Part shown: positions 12,701-25,721 of the stretch, one piece after another
How positions within the stretch are numbered: the first letter of the stretch is position 1
Layout: the number at the start of each line of letters is the position of its first letter
From: Acorus gramineus
Taxonomy: Eukaryota > Streptophyta > Magnoliopsida > Acorales > Acoraceae
Length of the DNA stretch: 64,000 nt
Assembly (NCBI GenBank): GCA_030737835.1
Contig: CM060856.1
Location: 9,837,670-9,901,669 of the forward strand
Direction of reading: 5' to 3'
Program-made: the position numbers and the translations under genes
The notes under the pieces: generated by a model
Database searches by the model: none
What the model saw: only the letters and a program-made list of their open reading frames with translations
Told to the model about the DNA's origin: nothing

Positions 12701-15700
12701 TGGTATCTTTTTGTCTACTACATGGATATTGATTAGTCTTTCATTTTTGTAGTTTTGTTGTCAAATTGAAATTCCATATCAATTCTCCCGTTTTTTCTGC
12801 ACCCCTATACACTTCATCCCCCCCCCCCCCTCCTCAATATGGTACTTAAAATTGAAATATTTGTTATTCATAGTTTGTTGTGAATGTGACAATTTGATCT
12901 TTTTTTTATATCTATCTGTAACTAACACCCATTTTAATCTTGCAGAACAAGTGGGTGGAACTATTCCCTTCTATAGTGTCTAAAGCTAGAACAATTCAGA
13001 TCATATCACCTGGGGTATCTGGTCTTGTGAATGGATCCCTTCATCTGGTAAGTTAGTGATCAAAAGAAAGAGAGAGTGAACCATATATCCTAAGCTTTGG
13101 GTGCAAGAAACTAATGAGTCCTTCCATATCAACCATCACGTTACAACTATAATTTATCTGGTGCAGATGTATGCAGAGTTTCAAGTCCTCTCACCATTGG
13201 TTCCAACGCGCGAAACTCACTTCCTCCGTTACTGCCAACAAAACATCGAAGCGGGGACATGGACAGTGGTTGATTTCCCCATCGATGGCTTTCATGATGT
13301 TGTTCAGCTTTCATCAACTGGATATAGAAGAAGACCCTCTGGTTGTGTCATTCAAGATATGCCCAATGGCTACTCAAGGGTGATACTCTCTTAACTAATA
13401 GTTTCATATTGCCCACTAATTAACATTACAAGATTGTCTGTATCAAATATATGGTCTTCTTCTGCAGGTGACATGGGTTGAACATGCTGAAATAGAAAAC
13501 AAGCAAGTGCATCCGATATTCCAACAATTTGTTCATAGTGGCTCTGCGTTTGGCGCGCACCGTTGGCTTTCGGTTCTACAGCGCCAGTGTGAGAGGCTAG
13601 CCAGTCTCATGGCAAAGAATATATCCAACCTTGGAGGTACTACTATCTAAAATGCTTATCATTCTATGAAACTTAGCTTATTGTTTTCATGTTCATAGAT
13701 ATGCCTTCATTTGTTCAACCTCCCCCAAAGAATCCACAAAATGAATCACCAAAAACATTTAAAATGTTATACTTAATCATTCTTGCCATCACTTTTTAAA
13801 ATTAAGTACATATACCTATTTAATTACATTACTTGAATTAATTGAATGCATACACTTATGTTTTTTTTTTTTTTTTGTGATTTGGTATATAAAGACATAA
13901 TGAAATGCATATTATGTTAGGTGATTTTATATACCGCATTAGGTGACGTGATGTATGCAGAAATCACAATAGAAGTGAGAGCATATTTTTAACTGTTCAA
14001 TGGTTATAATTTCATACATAGTTATTCCTACACCGGAGGCAAGGAAAAACATGATGAAGCTGGCACAAAGAATGGTAAGGACCTTCTGCTCCAACATGAG
14101 CACCTCTGATGAAGTCCAGTCATGGACATCCCTCTCGGACTCCCCCGAAGACACAGTGAGGGTCATGACCAGAAAGACCACCGAACCCGGCCAGCCCAAT
14201 GGAGTGATCCTCACCGCCGTCTCCACAACATGGCTTCCCTTCACCCACCACCAGGTCTTCGATCTCTTGACCGATGAGCAACGCAGATCTCAGGCATTAA
14301 TTCCTCCTACCCCAACTATATATGAAAGTTGTTCTTATATTTGATTTGGTCATTCAAGCAATTCTTCATTTGATGATGCTTCAGATTAATTAACACTGTT
14401 ATTGTGTGCAGCTTGATATTCTGTCTAGTGGGAACTCTTTGCATGAAGTTGCTCACATCGCCAATGGGTCGCATCCAAGAAACTGTGTTTCTCTTCTTCG
14501 CATTAATGTGAGTTACTTTTTAATAGAATCACAATTAATCACCTCCATAGTGAAATTGATGTTAGTTTATATTAAGAAGGCAATTTTTTCTTTTTTTGAT
14601 GAAAAATGAAGTAAAGTGGAGGAATATGGATTAGATGAAAAAACAAAGAAAGGGAAATAAATTTCCTTTGCTCTATTTTTTCTATTATTTATTTATGTGA
14701 CTGAAAGTGATTTTCCTCTTACATGAATGACATATATAAGTAAAATTCACTTTTTTATTTGACATTAACATCATTTTTTTAATCAATAACATAAATTATC
14801 TCTTTTAGTTAATATTCTGCGTACACAAACACTCCCTAAATTGATATTCACTCTTGAGTTGTACCCAAACCATGCGCGGGAATGAATGAACTGTTTGTTT
14901 TTGTTTGTTTTTCTGTGTTTGTTTTATGTTTGGATTAATCGGACAGTTTTAAATTCATTAAATGAAATGAATTCATTCATCACACATGCACTTGTTCATG
15001 ACTTGATATGTTTACAACTGTTTGATTTTAATTATAGTTATACGATAATCCATAATAAAAATCAAACAAGATATAAACATGAAAAAACAAACAGAAATTG
15101 AAGTGTCTTTTGTAAATCACATGCACATTATCACTATTTATCCTCTCAAAAAAACATAGCTGTACAACAGAGGTCTACTAATAAATGTTTTATTTGTGTG
15201 TGGTCCAAAGTCCCACTATACACGCCAAAAAAAAAAAAAAGTGTTATATCTATGCTTCATTTCATCCAAAAATACATTATTAACTTCCAATGCATGCATG
15301 CAATGCACGTAACAGGCTGCAAGCAACTCCTCCCAGAACGTGGAGCTGATGCTACAGGAGAGCAGCACCCACCCCACCGGCGGCAGCCTCATCGTCTACG
15401 CCACCGTCGACGTCGACGCCGTTCAGGTTGCCATGAGTGGTGACGACCCTTCCTTCATCCCCCTCCTCCCCATGGGCTTCGTAGTCCTCCCCGCCTCCGC
15501 CTCTCCCGCCACCGCAGACAACAACAACAACGAAGGCGGCGGCGCCGACATATCCACCAAACCCTCCATGGACGGCTGTCTTTTGACGGCGGCGCTGCAG
15601 GTGGTGGCGAGCGCCGTCCCGTCGGCGAAGCTGAACCTCTCAAGCGTCACCGCCATCAACAACCACCTCTGCAGCGCCGTCCAGCAGATCAGCGCCGCCC

Positions 15701-15768
15701 TCGGAAGTGGCGGCACCACCGCCGCCGCCGGTGGTGGAGCTAGTGAAGCTCTCAAGGCTGAGCCTTAA
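9784..15768 (+). CDS. HDG5: HD-ZIP IV homeodomain-START transcription factor, HDG5/ROC3 type
   Basis: Coding exons: 9784-9942, 10027-10244, 10339-10456, 10658-10846, 11996-12466, 12946-13047, 13167-13379, 13468-13636, 14022-14293, 14412-14507, 15316-15768; the joined frame is open for 819 aa (Arabidopsis HDG5 is about 826). Domains: conserved N-terminus [10 protein letters not shown], which sets the start; homeodomain at about 109-167 with KKKRYHRHT and helix-3 [10 protein letters not shown]; zipper-loop-zipper at about 166-236 with the class IV CPNC motif (199-202); START domain at about 302-537; HD-SAD region to the C-terminus. Family members are nuclear proteins that bind L1 boxes and control epidermal differentiation; START is a putative lipid-sensing regulatory module. 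All donors are GT except intron 9, where frame and homology demand CAG|GC (14294). A GT alternative at 14255 would delete 13 residues in frame. Intron 4 is long (1149 bp) and holds an internal duplication. The last exon is markedly GC-rich. The call to the HDG5 clade is strong; one-to-one orthology is inferred. Confidence 0.93.
11192..11734 (+). repeat. Diverged duplication inside intron 4 of the HDG5-like gene
   Basis: About 11192-11427 and 11471-11734 match in order: ATTAGTGA, GATTTTTCTTAAGTGGGCATG, AACAGCAAGTAG, ATTTTATT.ATTATTTGATGTG, TTGTAATGACTT, and a shared GCTAGCTAAG ending. The copies differ by substitutions and an insertion. The duplication accounts for much of the intron's unusual length. 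Confidence 0.75.
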
Positions 15769-16300
15769 TGGGTGTGAAAAAACACACAACACTCTAAAAT
15801 GACTAAAATGCCCCCATGAAAGGAATAGCTTTGAATTGATAGAAATACCCCCTTCAAGAGAAGAGGTATTCTTATCAATTTGAAAGGGTTTGTTGAAGTT
15901 GTTTTGGGGGTATTTTCGTCATTTTGGAGAAGAGGAGAAGGGGAGGTTTGTTTGTTTTTTTAATAATAAATTGAAAGGAAGATTAGGGACTGTGTTTATG
16001 TTGTTAGAGACTTTGTATGTTGAGAGAGAGAGTTAGAGAGAGAGAGAGAGAGGAGTCAAGAGCGCACCACATGTGATCCTGGCTGTCTGGTGGGCCTGTA
16101 TTTTTATACAAGGGTGAGGGTTTGGGCCCACCAGCCAGGGAGGGTCGTGGTTCGGGTATTGACTTCTTTTGTGGGTTTTTTTTTTTTAATCTTGTGGGAT
16201 GGATGTCTTTGATTTTTAGTTTCTCCTTTTGAATTATGTTGTTATTTTTGTTTTATTATGTGCCATTGCTTATTCTAGTAGTTTTACTTCTGTTTTGATG
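15769..16300 (+). other. Probable 3' UTR of the HDG5-like gene
   Basis: T/G-rich sequence follows the stop codon. AATAAA at 15965-15970 is a possible polyadenylation signal, but plant signals are loose and the true end is not visible. A GA microsatellite (about 16023-16051) and a strong stem-loop (16078-16139) follow; they belong to the mRNA only if cleavage lies downstream of them. Confidence 0.45.
16078..16139 (+). other. GC-rich stem-loop downstream of the HDG5-like stop
   Basis: CCTGGCT (16078-16084) plus GGTGGGCC (16089-16096) can pair with GGCCCACC (16125-16132) plus AGCCAGG (16133-16139), giving about 15 bp with a short bulge and a 28-nt loop. It stands out in AT-rich surroundings. 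The stem is too short for a typical plant microRNA precursor. It might be a structured UTR element or a transposon relic. Confidence 0.5.
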
Positions 16301-17718
16301 AATAGATGATGTTACTTAAAAGTCAGAAAAAAAAAGAAGCTCGATATGTTGGAGATCACTCTCCGGAATTGGCGATCTAAAACCCTAATACAAATCTGTT
16401 CAAGTGCATGGTTATGTCATATTGAATTCGTTCAAGTTCCACCTATAGTTCTTTGTGATTTATATCTTGTACTTTTATTTTTCTGTTCTTCTAATCTTTT
16501 CATCTTTTTCAATCATGTTCTATCTTGTTATTGGAATAGAAAATGATTACATTTTGTTATAAAAAAAAAGTGTGTAACATGTAGAGTCATAATTTGAGGG
16601 CCTAGTTGGATCGACTAATTGAAACCAAATTGAATTGGTTATTTTTTGTTTGGATTAATATTTATTTGATTTTGTTGAGTTATGGGTTGGAAAAATCAAT
16701 AAACTCATCTAATTTGGTATGGAGTTTTACATTTCTAAAAGACCAAAAAAAAACTGACCCAATTTTTTTTCTGACCAGTTAGTTGTTTTCTCATATTTTA
16801 TAATCATCGTTATTCAGTATTCAAATTCTCTGTCATTTGACCAATATCCACTCTATCTTTCATTTTATAGGTTTTCGCATATGTTCTATTTTAAAATTAT
16901 TTATTTATCATTTGAAATTTATATATCATTGGAAGCAAAATAATAATTTATAAATTCCATTCAGTTTGGTTCAGTTCTGAGTTTGTTTTTGGTAAAATAA
17001 ATCTTTACGGGATTAATTATATAATTTCAAACTCCATTCATCTTAAGTTTGGGTTATATAATGATAATTCAAGATTATATATGATCTAACCGAACCCCCA
17101 AATTTGCCCTTAGTCACATGATTGGGCCTGTCTATGTCATCCTTGTTTTCTTATCTAGGCCCATGGGTTATAATAAGGAAAATGATACATCCAACTCCAT
17201 TGCAATCATATTTGCAATCCACAACATTTTTTTTTTAAATCATATACTAACCCATTGAAATATATGCAGTTATATAAAATGATATATATTCTAAGATACA
17301 ATAGTATGTTTTTTTTCACTTTGATAAAAAAAAATCCATATATTATAATAGAACTCTATATATCATGATAACGCAGTATATGCTATGTTATCATAATGTA
17401 CAAGACTACAAAATAGACTGCAAAATAGACTTCAAAACGAACTGAGTGTATTACCCACCTGTTTGTTGGAGGTCAGCCACGGGGTCCCTCCGATATAAAA
17501 AAAAAAAATTACATGGGCCCACGTACAATCTCCATAAGCTTTAATCTTACAAAAGATTTATATATATATTTCACATAATTAAACATGCATTTATTTAAAA
17601 ATATATGAGAATATACTCTAATGAATATATTGATGATAATAACATACAAGATAACATTGCAAGTAAGGATGGTTTGTAACAATGCTCGTTTTAGGTGTGG
17701 CTTGGACAAATGTGGGAG
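16301..17718. other. AT-rich intergenic DNA, no gene seen
   Basis: Low-complexity AT-rich DNA with T and A runs and no coding frame of recognisable type. The 66-codon frame at 16346-16546 has no family resemblance and no splice partner. Confidence 0.55.
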
Positions 17719-17853
17719 TTTCAATTTCAAATCCAAATAGGTACTTGATATGGGAAATGTAGCTTCTACAGTTTAAAAGATGATCTTTCAATTTCAAATC
17801 CAAATAGGTACTTGATATGGGAAATGTAGCTTCTACAGTTTAAAAGATGATCT
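17719..17853. repeat. Perfect 67-bp tandem duplication
   Basis: The unit beginning TTTCAATTTCAAATCC and ending AAAAGATGATC occurs twice back to back (17719-17785 and 17786-17852) with no difference that I can see, and the next base also matches. No function is evident; perfect identity suggests a recent duplication or an assembly artefact. Confidence 0.93.
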
Positions 17854-19751
17854 ATTGGTAAAGCAAAAACCATGTCATGGGGCTCATGGTCTATAACAAA
17901 GGTTCACTGGTTCATTCAGTTTGGATGGGGCCCTCCCAAAAACAAATAACAGAATATATCTGGAATTGTTATTATGGTTTCTTATATATTCCGTGTTTTA
18001 TGTCAGATAAGGATTCTTTTGTACTTATAATTCTTGTTCCCTGCTCATGTTCAAAAACCTCCAGTAATCATGGATAGTTCTTGTTTTGCACCTAAATCTG
18101 TGACTGCAGAGAATGAACGTGTTGATGTACATTGTTTGCCTACTTTGATAAAGTAAAATGTTATGTTAGGTTTTGTTTATGTTTGTCACATGTTTAAATA
18201 TTTTTTTAATATATACTTAGTTAATGAAATAAAAACATTATTTTATAAAAACAAAGTGAAATACGTACTCGTGTTAAATTAAATGTACATATGTTTTTCA
18301 TCATAAAATATACTCTTTGAGATGAAGGCCCTAAACGACAGTCTTGTTCGGGAATGACTTTATATTTAAAGCAATCGATCTATTTTCTCGTAATTAAAAA
18401 GGTACATGATCTAAGAAGATTAAACATATTAAAATATATTGTCAATATTTATAACAAGGGATCGGATTAAGTCAAACAGACCTTGGATAATTTGATTGTC
18501 TAACTCGTTTGTACCATCCAATCTTTTCATTTTGTTGTGATTGAGATATTTTGTAAGATTTTAAAATTAAATTTATAAAAATTAAATTTTAAACTTTTAT
18601 TTTATAAGATTCAATTAATTTGTATATCTCAAAATTATAAAATTCGGTAGCCACGAATGCGTTAATTATCCAACGCCTGTTAGACCTAACTCCATCCCTG
18701 GTAACAACCCTAGTTATATAAATCCACCAAAATCATTAAAATTCTGTCATTAGTTTTATTTTGTATGCATTTTTATTATTATTATTAGCAGTCATTCTAT
18801 TAGGAACCAGGATTTCAGCAGACTGTTAAACACACCAATAAATTTATTGTGCCTTCTTATAACCCAAACAAATACACAGGTGAATCCACTCCATTATATC
18901 ACCAATCAATGGTCTAATAAAAATGCAAAACTGTAACAACTGGCACATCTCCATAAACTTTAATATATAACTGAAAAGACAAGGAAGAGAGAGCTAAAGA
19001 TTAGGTACCCACAGCCAACCACCCTTTTGAGAGGAGTGTACTGATGAGGCCACATGTTCATCCATTCAAATCTTTTGTTGCATCCAAAAGGGACAAAAAA
19101 GAAAAGTCAAGGACCATCTAATCATTTCATATCAACCAAAATCAAACCCTTTTTTATTTATATATTCTCAATTATAACATATGAAAGAAAATAATACATG
19201 TACCTGAAAATTCAACTTAATGTGCGTTTAGTTCTCCTGTTAAAGGATCCGTTTGGAAACACAGATTGAAAAATAATTTTTAGAATAAAATTGCTTTTTA
19301 AGATGATTTTAGACCTTGACTTTTTTAGGATGTTTTTTTTTAATTCATGAATCAATATTTGAAAGGAGTTTAATGTTTGACAGAGAAAGTTGTTTTTCAA
19401 TTCAACAAATTGATTTTAATTAAAAAATAATGTTTTTGAGCTTTTAAAACACAGATTTTGAGAAAAAAATTAAAAAGAATCTAGCTTCCAATTCTGTAAA
19501 AAGCTGTCCCATTTGACTGTACGATTTTAGCTTTTCAGCTTTTCAAAAAACAAAAATACGTTCAAACACGCAACCAAACAGGTCAAAGAAGAGTTTGAGC
19601 AAACCCACCTGAGAATTATGCGATGGAGATGCTAGTCCAATGTTTAACTTTTGGAATAAATGGTGTGAGAGATTCTCTGACTGACCACATTTGAGGATTT
19701 CTTTCTTCCTATATTTCACTGTATCTGAATATGTTGGGTAAAGGGCTCTCA
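17854..19751. other. Intergenic DNA with a possible decayed MITE
   Basis: No gene is visible. Between about 19222 and 19585 there are loosely inverted ends (CCGTTTGGAAACACAG near 19250; AAACACGCAACCAAACAGG near 19564-19582) and U-turn-like AT-rich content, suggesting a decayed MITE of about 350 bp. I could not define a target duplication. Confidence 0.4.
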
Positions 19752-19760
19752 TTAATTATA

Positions 19761-20651
19761 AGGGTTTTTGTAGTTTTCACCCCTAGAAAAATAAGTAAAT
19801 TATTAAAAAAACCCCTATAAAAAATAATTTTATTATTATCAGCTTATAGAGTTATTATATCTTATTTAAAAACCTAAATAATTTGGGTTATTTATTTTCA
19901 CCCCTTCTAAATTAATAAATTATTTAAAACCCCCTCCAAATACTCACTATTATTTTTGGACCCCTCAAAAACACATTATTATTTATTTTCCGATGCTTAT
20001 AAATAGACATTATTTAAAAACCCCTCTATACCGCTTCTTAAAATTCTTACAAATTTTGTACCATTTCGCATGATATAACATCATTTCGTATCAATCACAC
20101 CATTTCATACCAGCTAATCATACTATTCTATATCATTTTATACCAATTGGGTCATTTCATTCCATTATGAATATGTATATCAATCATACAATTTTTTTTA
20201 TCAATCATATATATATATATGTATATATGTGTGTGTGTGTGGTAGTGCTTAAAAAATTCTAAAATAAGCTACAAACTACTGATATTTAATAGACGGATCA
20301 TTTGGATTAAGGAGCTATATTAGAGTAGAAACCCCACATTTAACCATGTAATTAATTTTATTTATATGTATCATTTTTTCATGGTTTCAATATGAAAAGA
20401 GATGTTTGAGTTTTTTGCAAAAGAAATCCAAAAATTTAAGGGGTTTTATAATAATAATAATAACATTTTTTTAAGGTTTTTTTAATAATTTATCTATTTA
20501 GGAGAGACAGAAACTAAATAACCTTAAAAGATTGGGTTTTTAAATAAGATGTAATAAAGTTATAAGAGGTTAATAATAATAAAAAAATTTGTAAGGGGTT
20601 TTCAATAATTCACTTTTTTTTTTTTTATAGTGGGTAGAAACCAAATAACCT
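19761..20651. mobile_element. MULE-like non-autonomous transposon with long inverted arms (family A, copy 1)
   Basis: The 891-bp element is flanked by the same 9 bp, TTAATTATA (19752-19760 and 20652-20660), the duplication length typical of Mutator-like elements. Its ends are inverted: AGGGTTTTTGTAG on the left, and AGGTTATTTGGTTTC on the reverse strand at the right. About 240 bp of each arm match in inverted order, with blocks such as AAATTATTAAAAAAACC and CTTATTTAAAAACC. No transposase frame is present. A second member lies at 25722-26279. Confidence 0.75.
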
Positions 20652-21527
20652 TTAATTATAAAGAAAAGTTTAGGGGTTAACTTGTAATATGTTCCATATA
20701 TGGGTTGACGCTTTCTCCTCTTCCTTTTTTCATGAGCCGCGGCTCGGTTTTAAGCCTTCCATAAAACCGCGGTCTTTATTTATTTATTTATTTAAAATCG
20801 GTATGTCGACGGATAACGATAACTCTTTTGTAAAACGCCTGAAAGCGATTACTGTAATTCATTAAACTATTAAACATTTCTCCCATGAGTGAGTTTATAT
20901 TTGATCCGATCTAGATTTATATATATATATATATATATAATTCATTAAAGCCCTCACGTTGGATGTTGTTCGTCATAAATAAATAACTCAAATCACAAAG
21001 ATCGATAATATAAAAAATGAATCACGGTATCATTTGATTTTTATTATTTTGGTGTGTAACTATGACAAAGTTACAATAGATGAATGTAATGAAATAAAAT
21101 AAAATAATTAGTAACAGACAGGTCGTATTCTTTTATTAGGCAACTTAAATAATTGTTTAAGGCTCCCAGATGCATAAAAATCTCTAATTTTTTTTTTATA
21201 AGTAGATTTAGATATTGACCAATGATAACTTAACAAATTGTAAAAAAATATTTATTTTTTTAAAAATTAATAGTCATTTTGATATAGTTAAAAAATAACC
21301 AATAAAAAATTGATAACATTTTATGATACCTAAAAAATAACAAAAAAAAAATTACATGATCAATAAAATTTAAAGGCCTTTTTGAATCATAAAAAATGAG
21401 ATATAAAATGGAAAAATCTTAAAAGTGCATTTTTCACACTATCTTCTTTTCATTTTTTCTTCTTTATTTAAAAAAAAATTCCTTCTTCTCACTCTATTTC
21501 TTCTTTATATAAGAAAAATTCTACGGA
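20652..21527. other. AT-rich intergenic DNA, no gene seen
   Basis: Contains an (AT)n tract at about 20917-20938 and a short GC-richer patch near 20735-20830 (GAGCCGCGGCTC palindrome-like, CCGCGG twice). No coding frame, RNA gene or bounded element was recognised. Confidence 0.5.
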
Positions 21528-22342
21528 CACCGGCGGAGCCATGTGAAGCCGAGTGGGGGCAGCTGCCCCCACTCGATTTTGTGAAAAAACATTACATATC
21601 ATATGTATGTTTTTTAATTTAATTATCATGTGTTGTAAGTTAGTATAATATTAATAAATTTTAATTAGTTATGATATGTGCATGTATATTAGGTAGTTTG
21701 ACTATGAAATAAATTATTTATATTTATATATATATCACTGTAGTATATTATTATTACATTTTGGAAATTGTTACATTGTTTTAAAAAATAATAAACATCA
21801 TCTAATAAAGCATATTTTTTTATGAAAAGTGTATATTGCTCAATTTTAAGTTGAATGAATTCATTTTTAGTAAGTGTAAAAAAAAATTTAACAATGTATA
21901 TACTTTGTCTAAGAAGGTATATATTTCACTGGATAGCTAACGAGGTATATGAGACTACATTTGATATTGTATAAAAGAACGTGTGCATGTAACAGCACCC
22001 TTTCATTTTTTTGTTTTTGTAACTCTTGATTGGTTGGTAAATATTTGGGAATAAAATAGTATTATCTATCTATTTAGTTAACTTTCTCTTTTTCTGTATT
22101 ATTAAACTGCAAATGAAAATTAAAAAAAAAATTCTTATTTTTCTTAATAGATTTAAAAGAGACAATTAACATCATTTTTTTTTTTTCGTTCGAACATTTT
22201 AAAAACATATTTTTAAATTTCTTGTATGTCAATTAAAAAAAATGCTTTGAAAAGATGTATAATTTAATTATTGTTGCTTAATAAAAAAATTTAGATTATC
22301 TATGTTTGCCCCCACTAAGTATAATTTCTGGCTCCTCAACTG
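21528..22342. mobile_element. hAT-like non-autonomous transposon (family B, copy 1)
   Basis: The 815-bp element is flanked by an exact 8-bp duplication, TCTACGGA (21520-21527 and 22343-22350), the length typical of hAT elements. The left end reads CACCGGCGGAGCCA and the right end, on the reverse strand, CAGTTGAGGAGCCA; both are followed inward by a GTGGGGGCA block. The interior is AT-rich without a transposase frame. The ends resemble the CAGTGGCGGAGCCA ends of the element at 26960-27618. Confidence 0.82.
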
Positions 22343-25300
22343 TCTACGGACTTCCTGTTTGATGTAGACACCGAACAAAATTCTATGGTGTGGACAACAA
22401 GAAACAAGGCCTTTTTTTATTTGAATTAAATAAAAACCTGAATATAAAATTATAATGAATGATTTTACATCCAAAAAATTAAAAGAATGATAGTTTAAAA
22501 TTAAAATAAATATTATATAACTACATTATGCCTAATAACATATTCGGGGATGGAAGGACAAAAAGAGACGGCTTCTCCTGAATATAATAAGCAGAAAATT
22601 GAGAAGTGAGAGATGTTAGTTTGACAAAAAGATCTGTTGCAAAGGTCAAGGAAACATAAATTGAGAAAGAAAAGTTTGGGATGAGAAAGGAGCAAAAATA
22701 TGTTATCAAATCAACTATGTGTTTATTAAATATAATTTAATATGATACATCTAATCCCACATTGAAAAAATAAAAATAAAATATTTAATGGTTCTTAAAG
22801 TTATCCTAAATGGATAGGTTGAAAATGGGTTTATCAAGATCCATCTATTAATATGATTGGATTATGTTTATTATGAAACACAAATTTTAACTAAAAATAG
22901 TAAAGTATGATGTTGAGTAAACACTTTAAATCTAGGAGTTGATAATTATTCAAATGTTTTTAAAACATTTTATATTTTTAATTTACTTATTTATTAATGA
23001 TAATTAATATATTCGTGGCTTAAATCTGATAACTCGCCGGTATTAAGGGTGCGTTTTGGAAACACAGTTTAAAAAACAGTTTTTAGCTGTTTTATGCACG
23101 ATTTTTTTATGATGTAGTGATGATGACTGTTTTATGAAACAGATTTTGAAAAAAGGTCTTTAACAAAATCTAGTAATGATAATACATGTAAGCTGATCTG
23201 TTTAATAACAACTTTTAATTTTTATCTTAAAAAAAAAGAGATAAAATTCTCAACCAGATTAGTTTTTTAATTTAATAAAGTGATCTATTTTTAAAAAACT
23301 TTGCATATTTTATTTACGAAATAAAAATTTACATGTAACAGGACCCCGTGTAAAAATCAAAATCCATTCAAAGCCCCCGTTTTTTTTTTTTGGAAAAAAT
23401 CGATATAGCTCCTTTGGAAACTTGTAAAAATCAGAAAAAATTCCTATAAAATTGGTAAATTTTCTCAGGTCCCTATATAATATTTATTTTAATCCCTATA
23501 ACTAACCAGATATGTGGTTAGCCCTAACCATGTATGATAAATTACTATTATGCAGTTTTAAAATTTATTTTCTTTGTTGAAAAAAATTGATATAACTTCT
23601 TGAAAACTTATGAAAATCGAAAAAGTCCATGTGAAATTTAAAAATCGTCTTAACTCTCTAAAATCTTTTTAAAATCACAAAAAATCCATGTGATTATCTA
23701 AAAATATACTGATTTATTTAAATTTTATTAAACAAATTATAGTTTTATAATCAAACTGTTATGTTTTTTATTGCTAGTAATTTTGAGTTAAGAATGTATT
23801 ATAAAATTTTGATTATGTTTTTAAATTGTTTTCTATATTGATTTTGTAATGGAGTTGATGAAGCTATAATTTTTTTATTTAGTCTTTGTAATGAGATTGA
23901 GGAGATGAAAATATTGAAAAATAACTCAATTTTATAGATTAAATGAGGTTTGATGGATATTTTTGTTTTACAGATGAGAATGACATTTCAAGAGATGGGG
24001 ATGTTGAAAAATGACGAGAATATTTTTGTCTTATAAAATAACTAAATCTGATTTAATAAAGTTTGTAGGGGTTGAATCCAATTTTAGTAAGTTCTTAATG
24101 ATTTATTTTAATATATTCTTGATCAAATGATCAAATTTATTAATCATGTACATTTAAAGGAGACTTATGAAGAATTTTTTATTTTAAATGGATTTTATGT
24201 GATTTGAAGAATATTCGTACCAGTTAAGCAGATTTTTTTTTTTTCAAGACTAACTAGGGTGGATTTAATGAACGGACAGGATGATATTGACATATGACAT
24301 TAATCAACGGTCCGATCATCCTTAATACTGATAGACGTTGACTGGGGAAATGAAATTTGAATTTGATACGTGGTCGTCCAACCTGCCACACACACTGTGA
24401 GGCGTCACGTATACATCACTCGGTCTACGTCCGATGTCTCCTTCGATTGGACTATATTTCGATCAACGGCATCATTTAATAATTTATATATTTTAGAATC
24501 AGTTAATAAATTTGTAAATTATTTATAATTAATTTTTTTACATAAAAAAATGTTAACATTTTCATTCCGAAAGAATGAAATATAACATGTTTAAATGGAA
24601 AGTGAGTTTGAAAAAAAATAAAACAATATGAAGAAAAAGATATACTCACACGTTGAAGTATATAATGTAATAAAAAGTAAAATATAATTAAGATATATTG
24701 ATATATTTTTTTAATATAGTGTTTTTAAATTTGAATATAAATTCAAATACAATTAATATACCTAGTTTTGGATTAACTTAAAAAGATAATGCAATCATTG
24801 AGGAAAAAATTAAAGTGGTGATGGTTAAATTCAAGGCCTTTTACGAGTAAATTGTTATATCTATCTTTCTTTATTTTTTAATGGATTGAAGTTTGTATCA
24901 CTCGTGTATTGATCCGCTAATATATTATAGGATTTTAAAATTCTCAAATACGGATCGAAATGGATTTTAGACTATGTTTGATAATGCATTTAGAAGCGTT
25001 TTTATTTTTTAATAAAGCTAAAAAGCGCAAACATATTATTAAACGTCTTTAAAAAATAGATTTAATAAAAAAATTACTTATAAATTTTAATATAAAAATA
25101 TTACTTTTTAAAATAGACAGAAAATGTGTTTTCTTAAAATCGAGTTTATTTAAGCCATTTTATTTAAAATCTTGTTTTTGTAAACATGTTTCCAAATGCT
25201 ACCTTATAAAACTTATTTTTTTATCTACTATTTTTGCTTCTAAAAAAATGATATCTAATCATCATTAAATATTTGATTTGCACTTTCATAATTTTGAACA

Positions 25301-25712
25301 TATAACCTAAAATATTATTTTTCTCTCACTAATAAATATTACGAAAAATGCTATTTGACACTTTTTTTTTTTGTACTAATAAATAAAAGTCATGTTGTCA
25401 AACAAAACTCGCATCCAAATGCATCTTTAAATTTCATACATGTGTAGCATATTTAATATTATATTCGTATCATCGTACAGGATTATATATTTTATTTAAT
25501 AAATATAAAAAGTGTATAAAATTCGTACGATCACTCCTCGCTCTGGTCTTTATCCCTCTAGTTGATATATCAGAATTAAGGGGAGACCTTTTTGGAAAAG
25601 TTGTACATGTCATGCAGTAATTGATAAATATAAAAGAGTATCTATCATCGGTTTGTGGCCAATAGTCGTGACACGCCAAACCATTTCCATCGCATGTCAC
25701 AATCTTAACTAT
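22343..25712. other. AT-rich intergenic DNA with transposon-like fragments
   Basis: No gene found. The sequence from 23048 (GGGTGCGTTTTGGAAACACAG) looks like one end of a MITE, and the 24965-25200 stretch has loosely inverted ends (ATGCATTT... and ...AAATGCTACC). Neither has a target duplication I could define. The patch at 24250-24480 is less AT-rich but has no coding signal. Confidence 0.5.
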
Positions 25713-25721
25713 TTATTTTAT

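Noticed and set aside
16078..16139. Stem-loop as a microRNA precursor
   Set aside because: The stem is only about 15 bp with a 28-nt loop, shorter than plant precursors require, and no known mature sequence is recognised.
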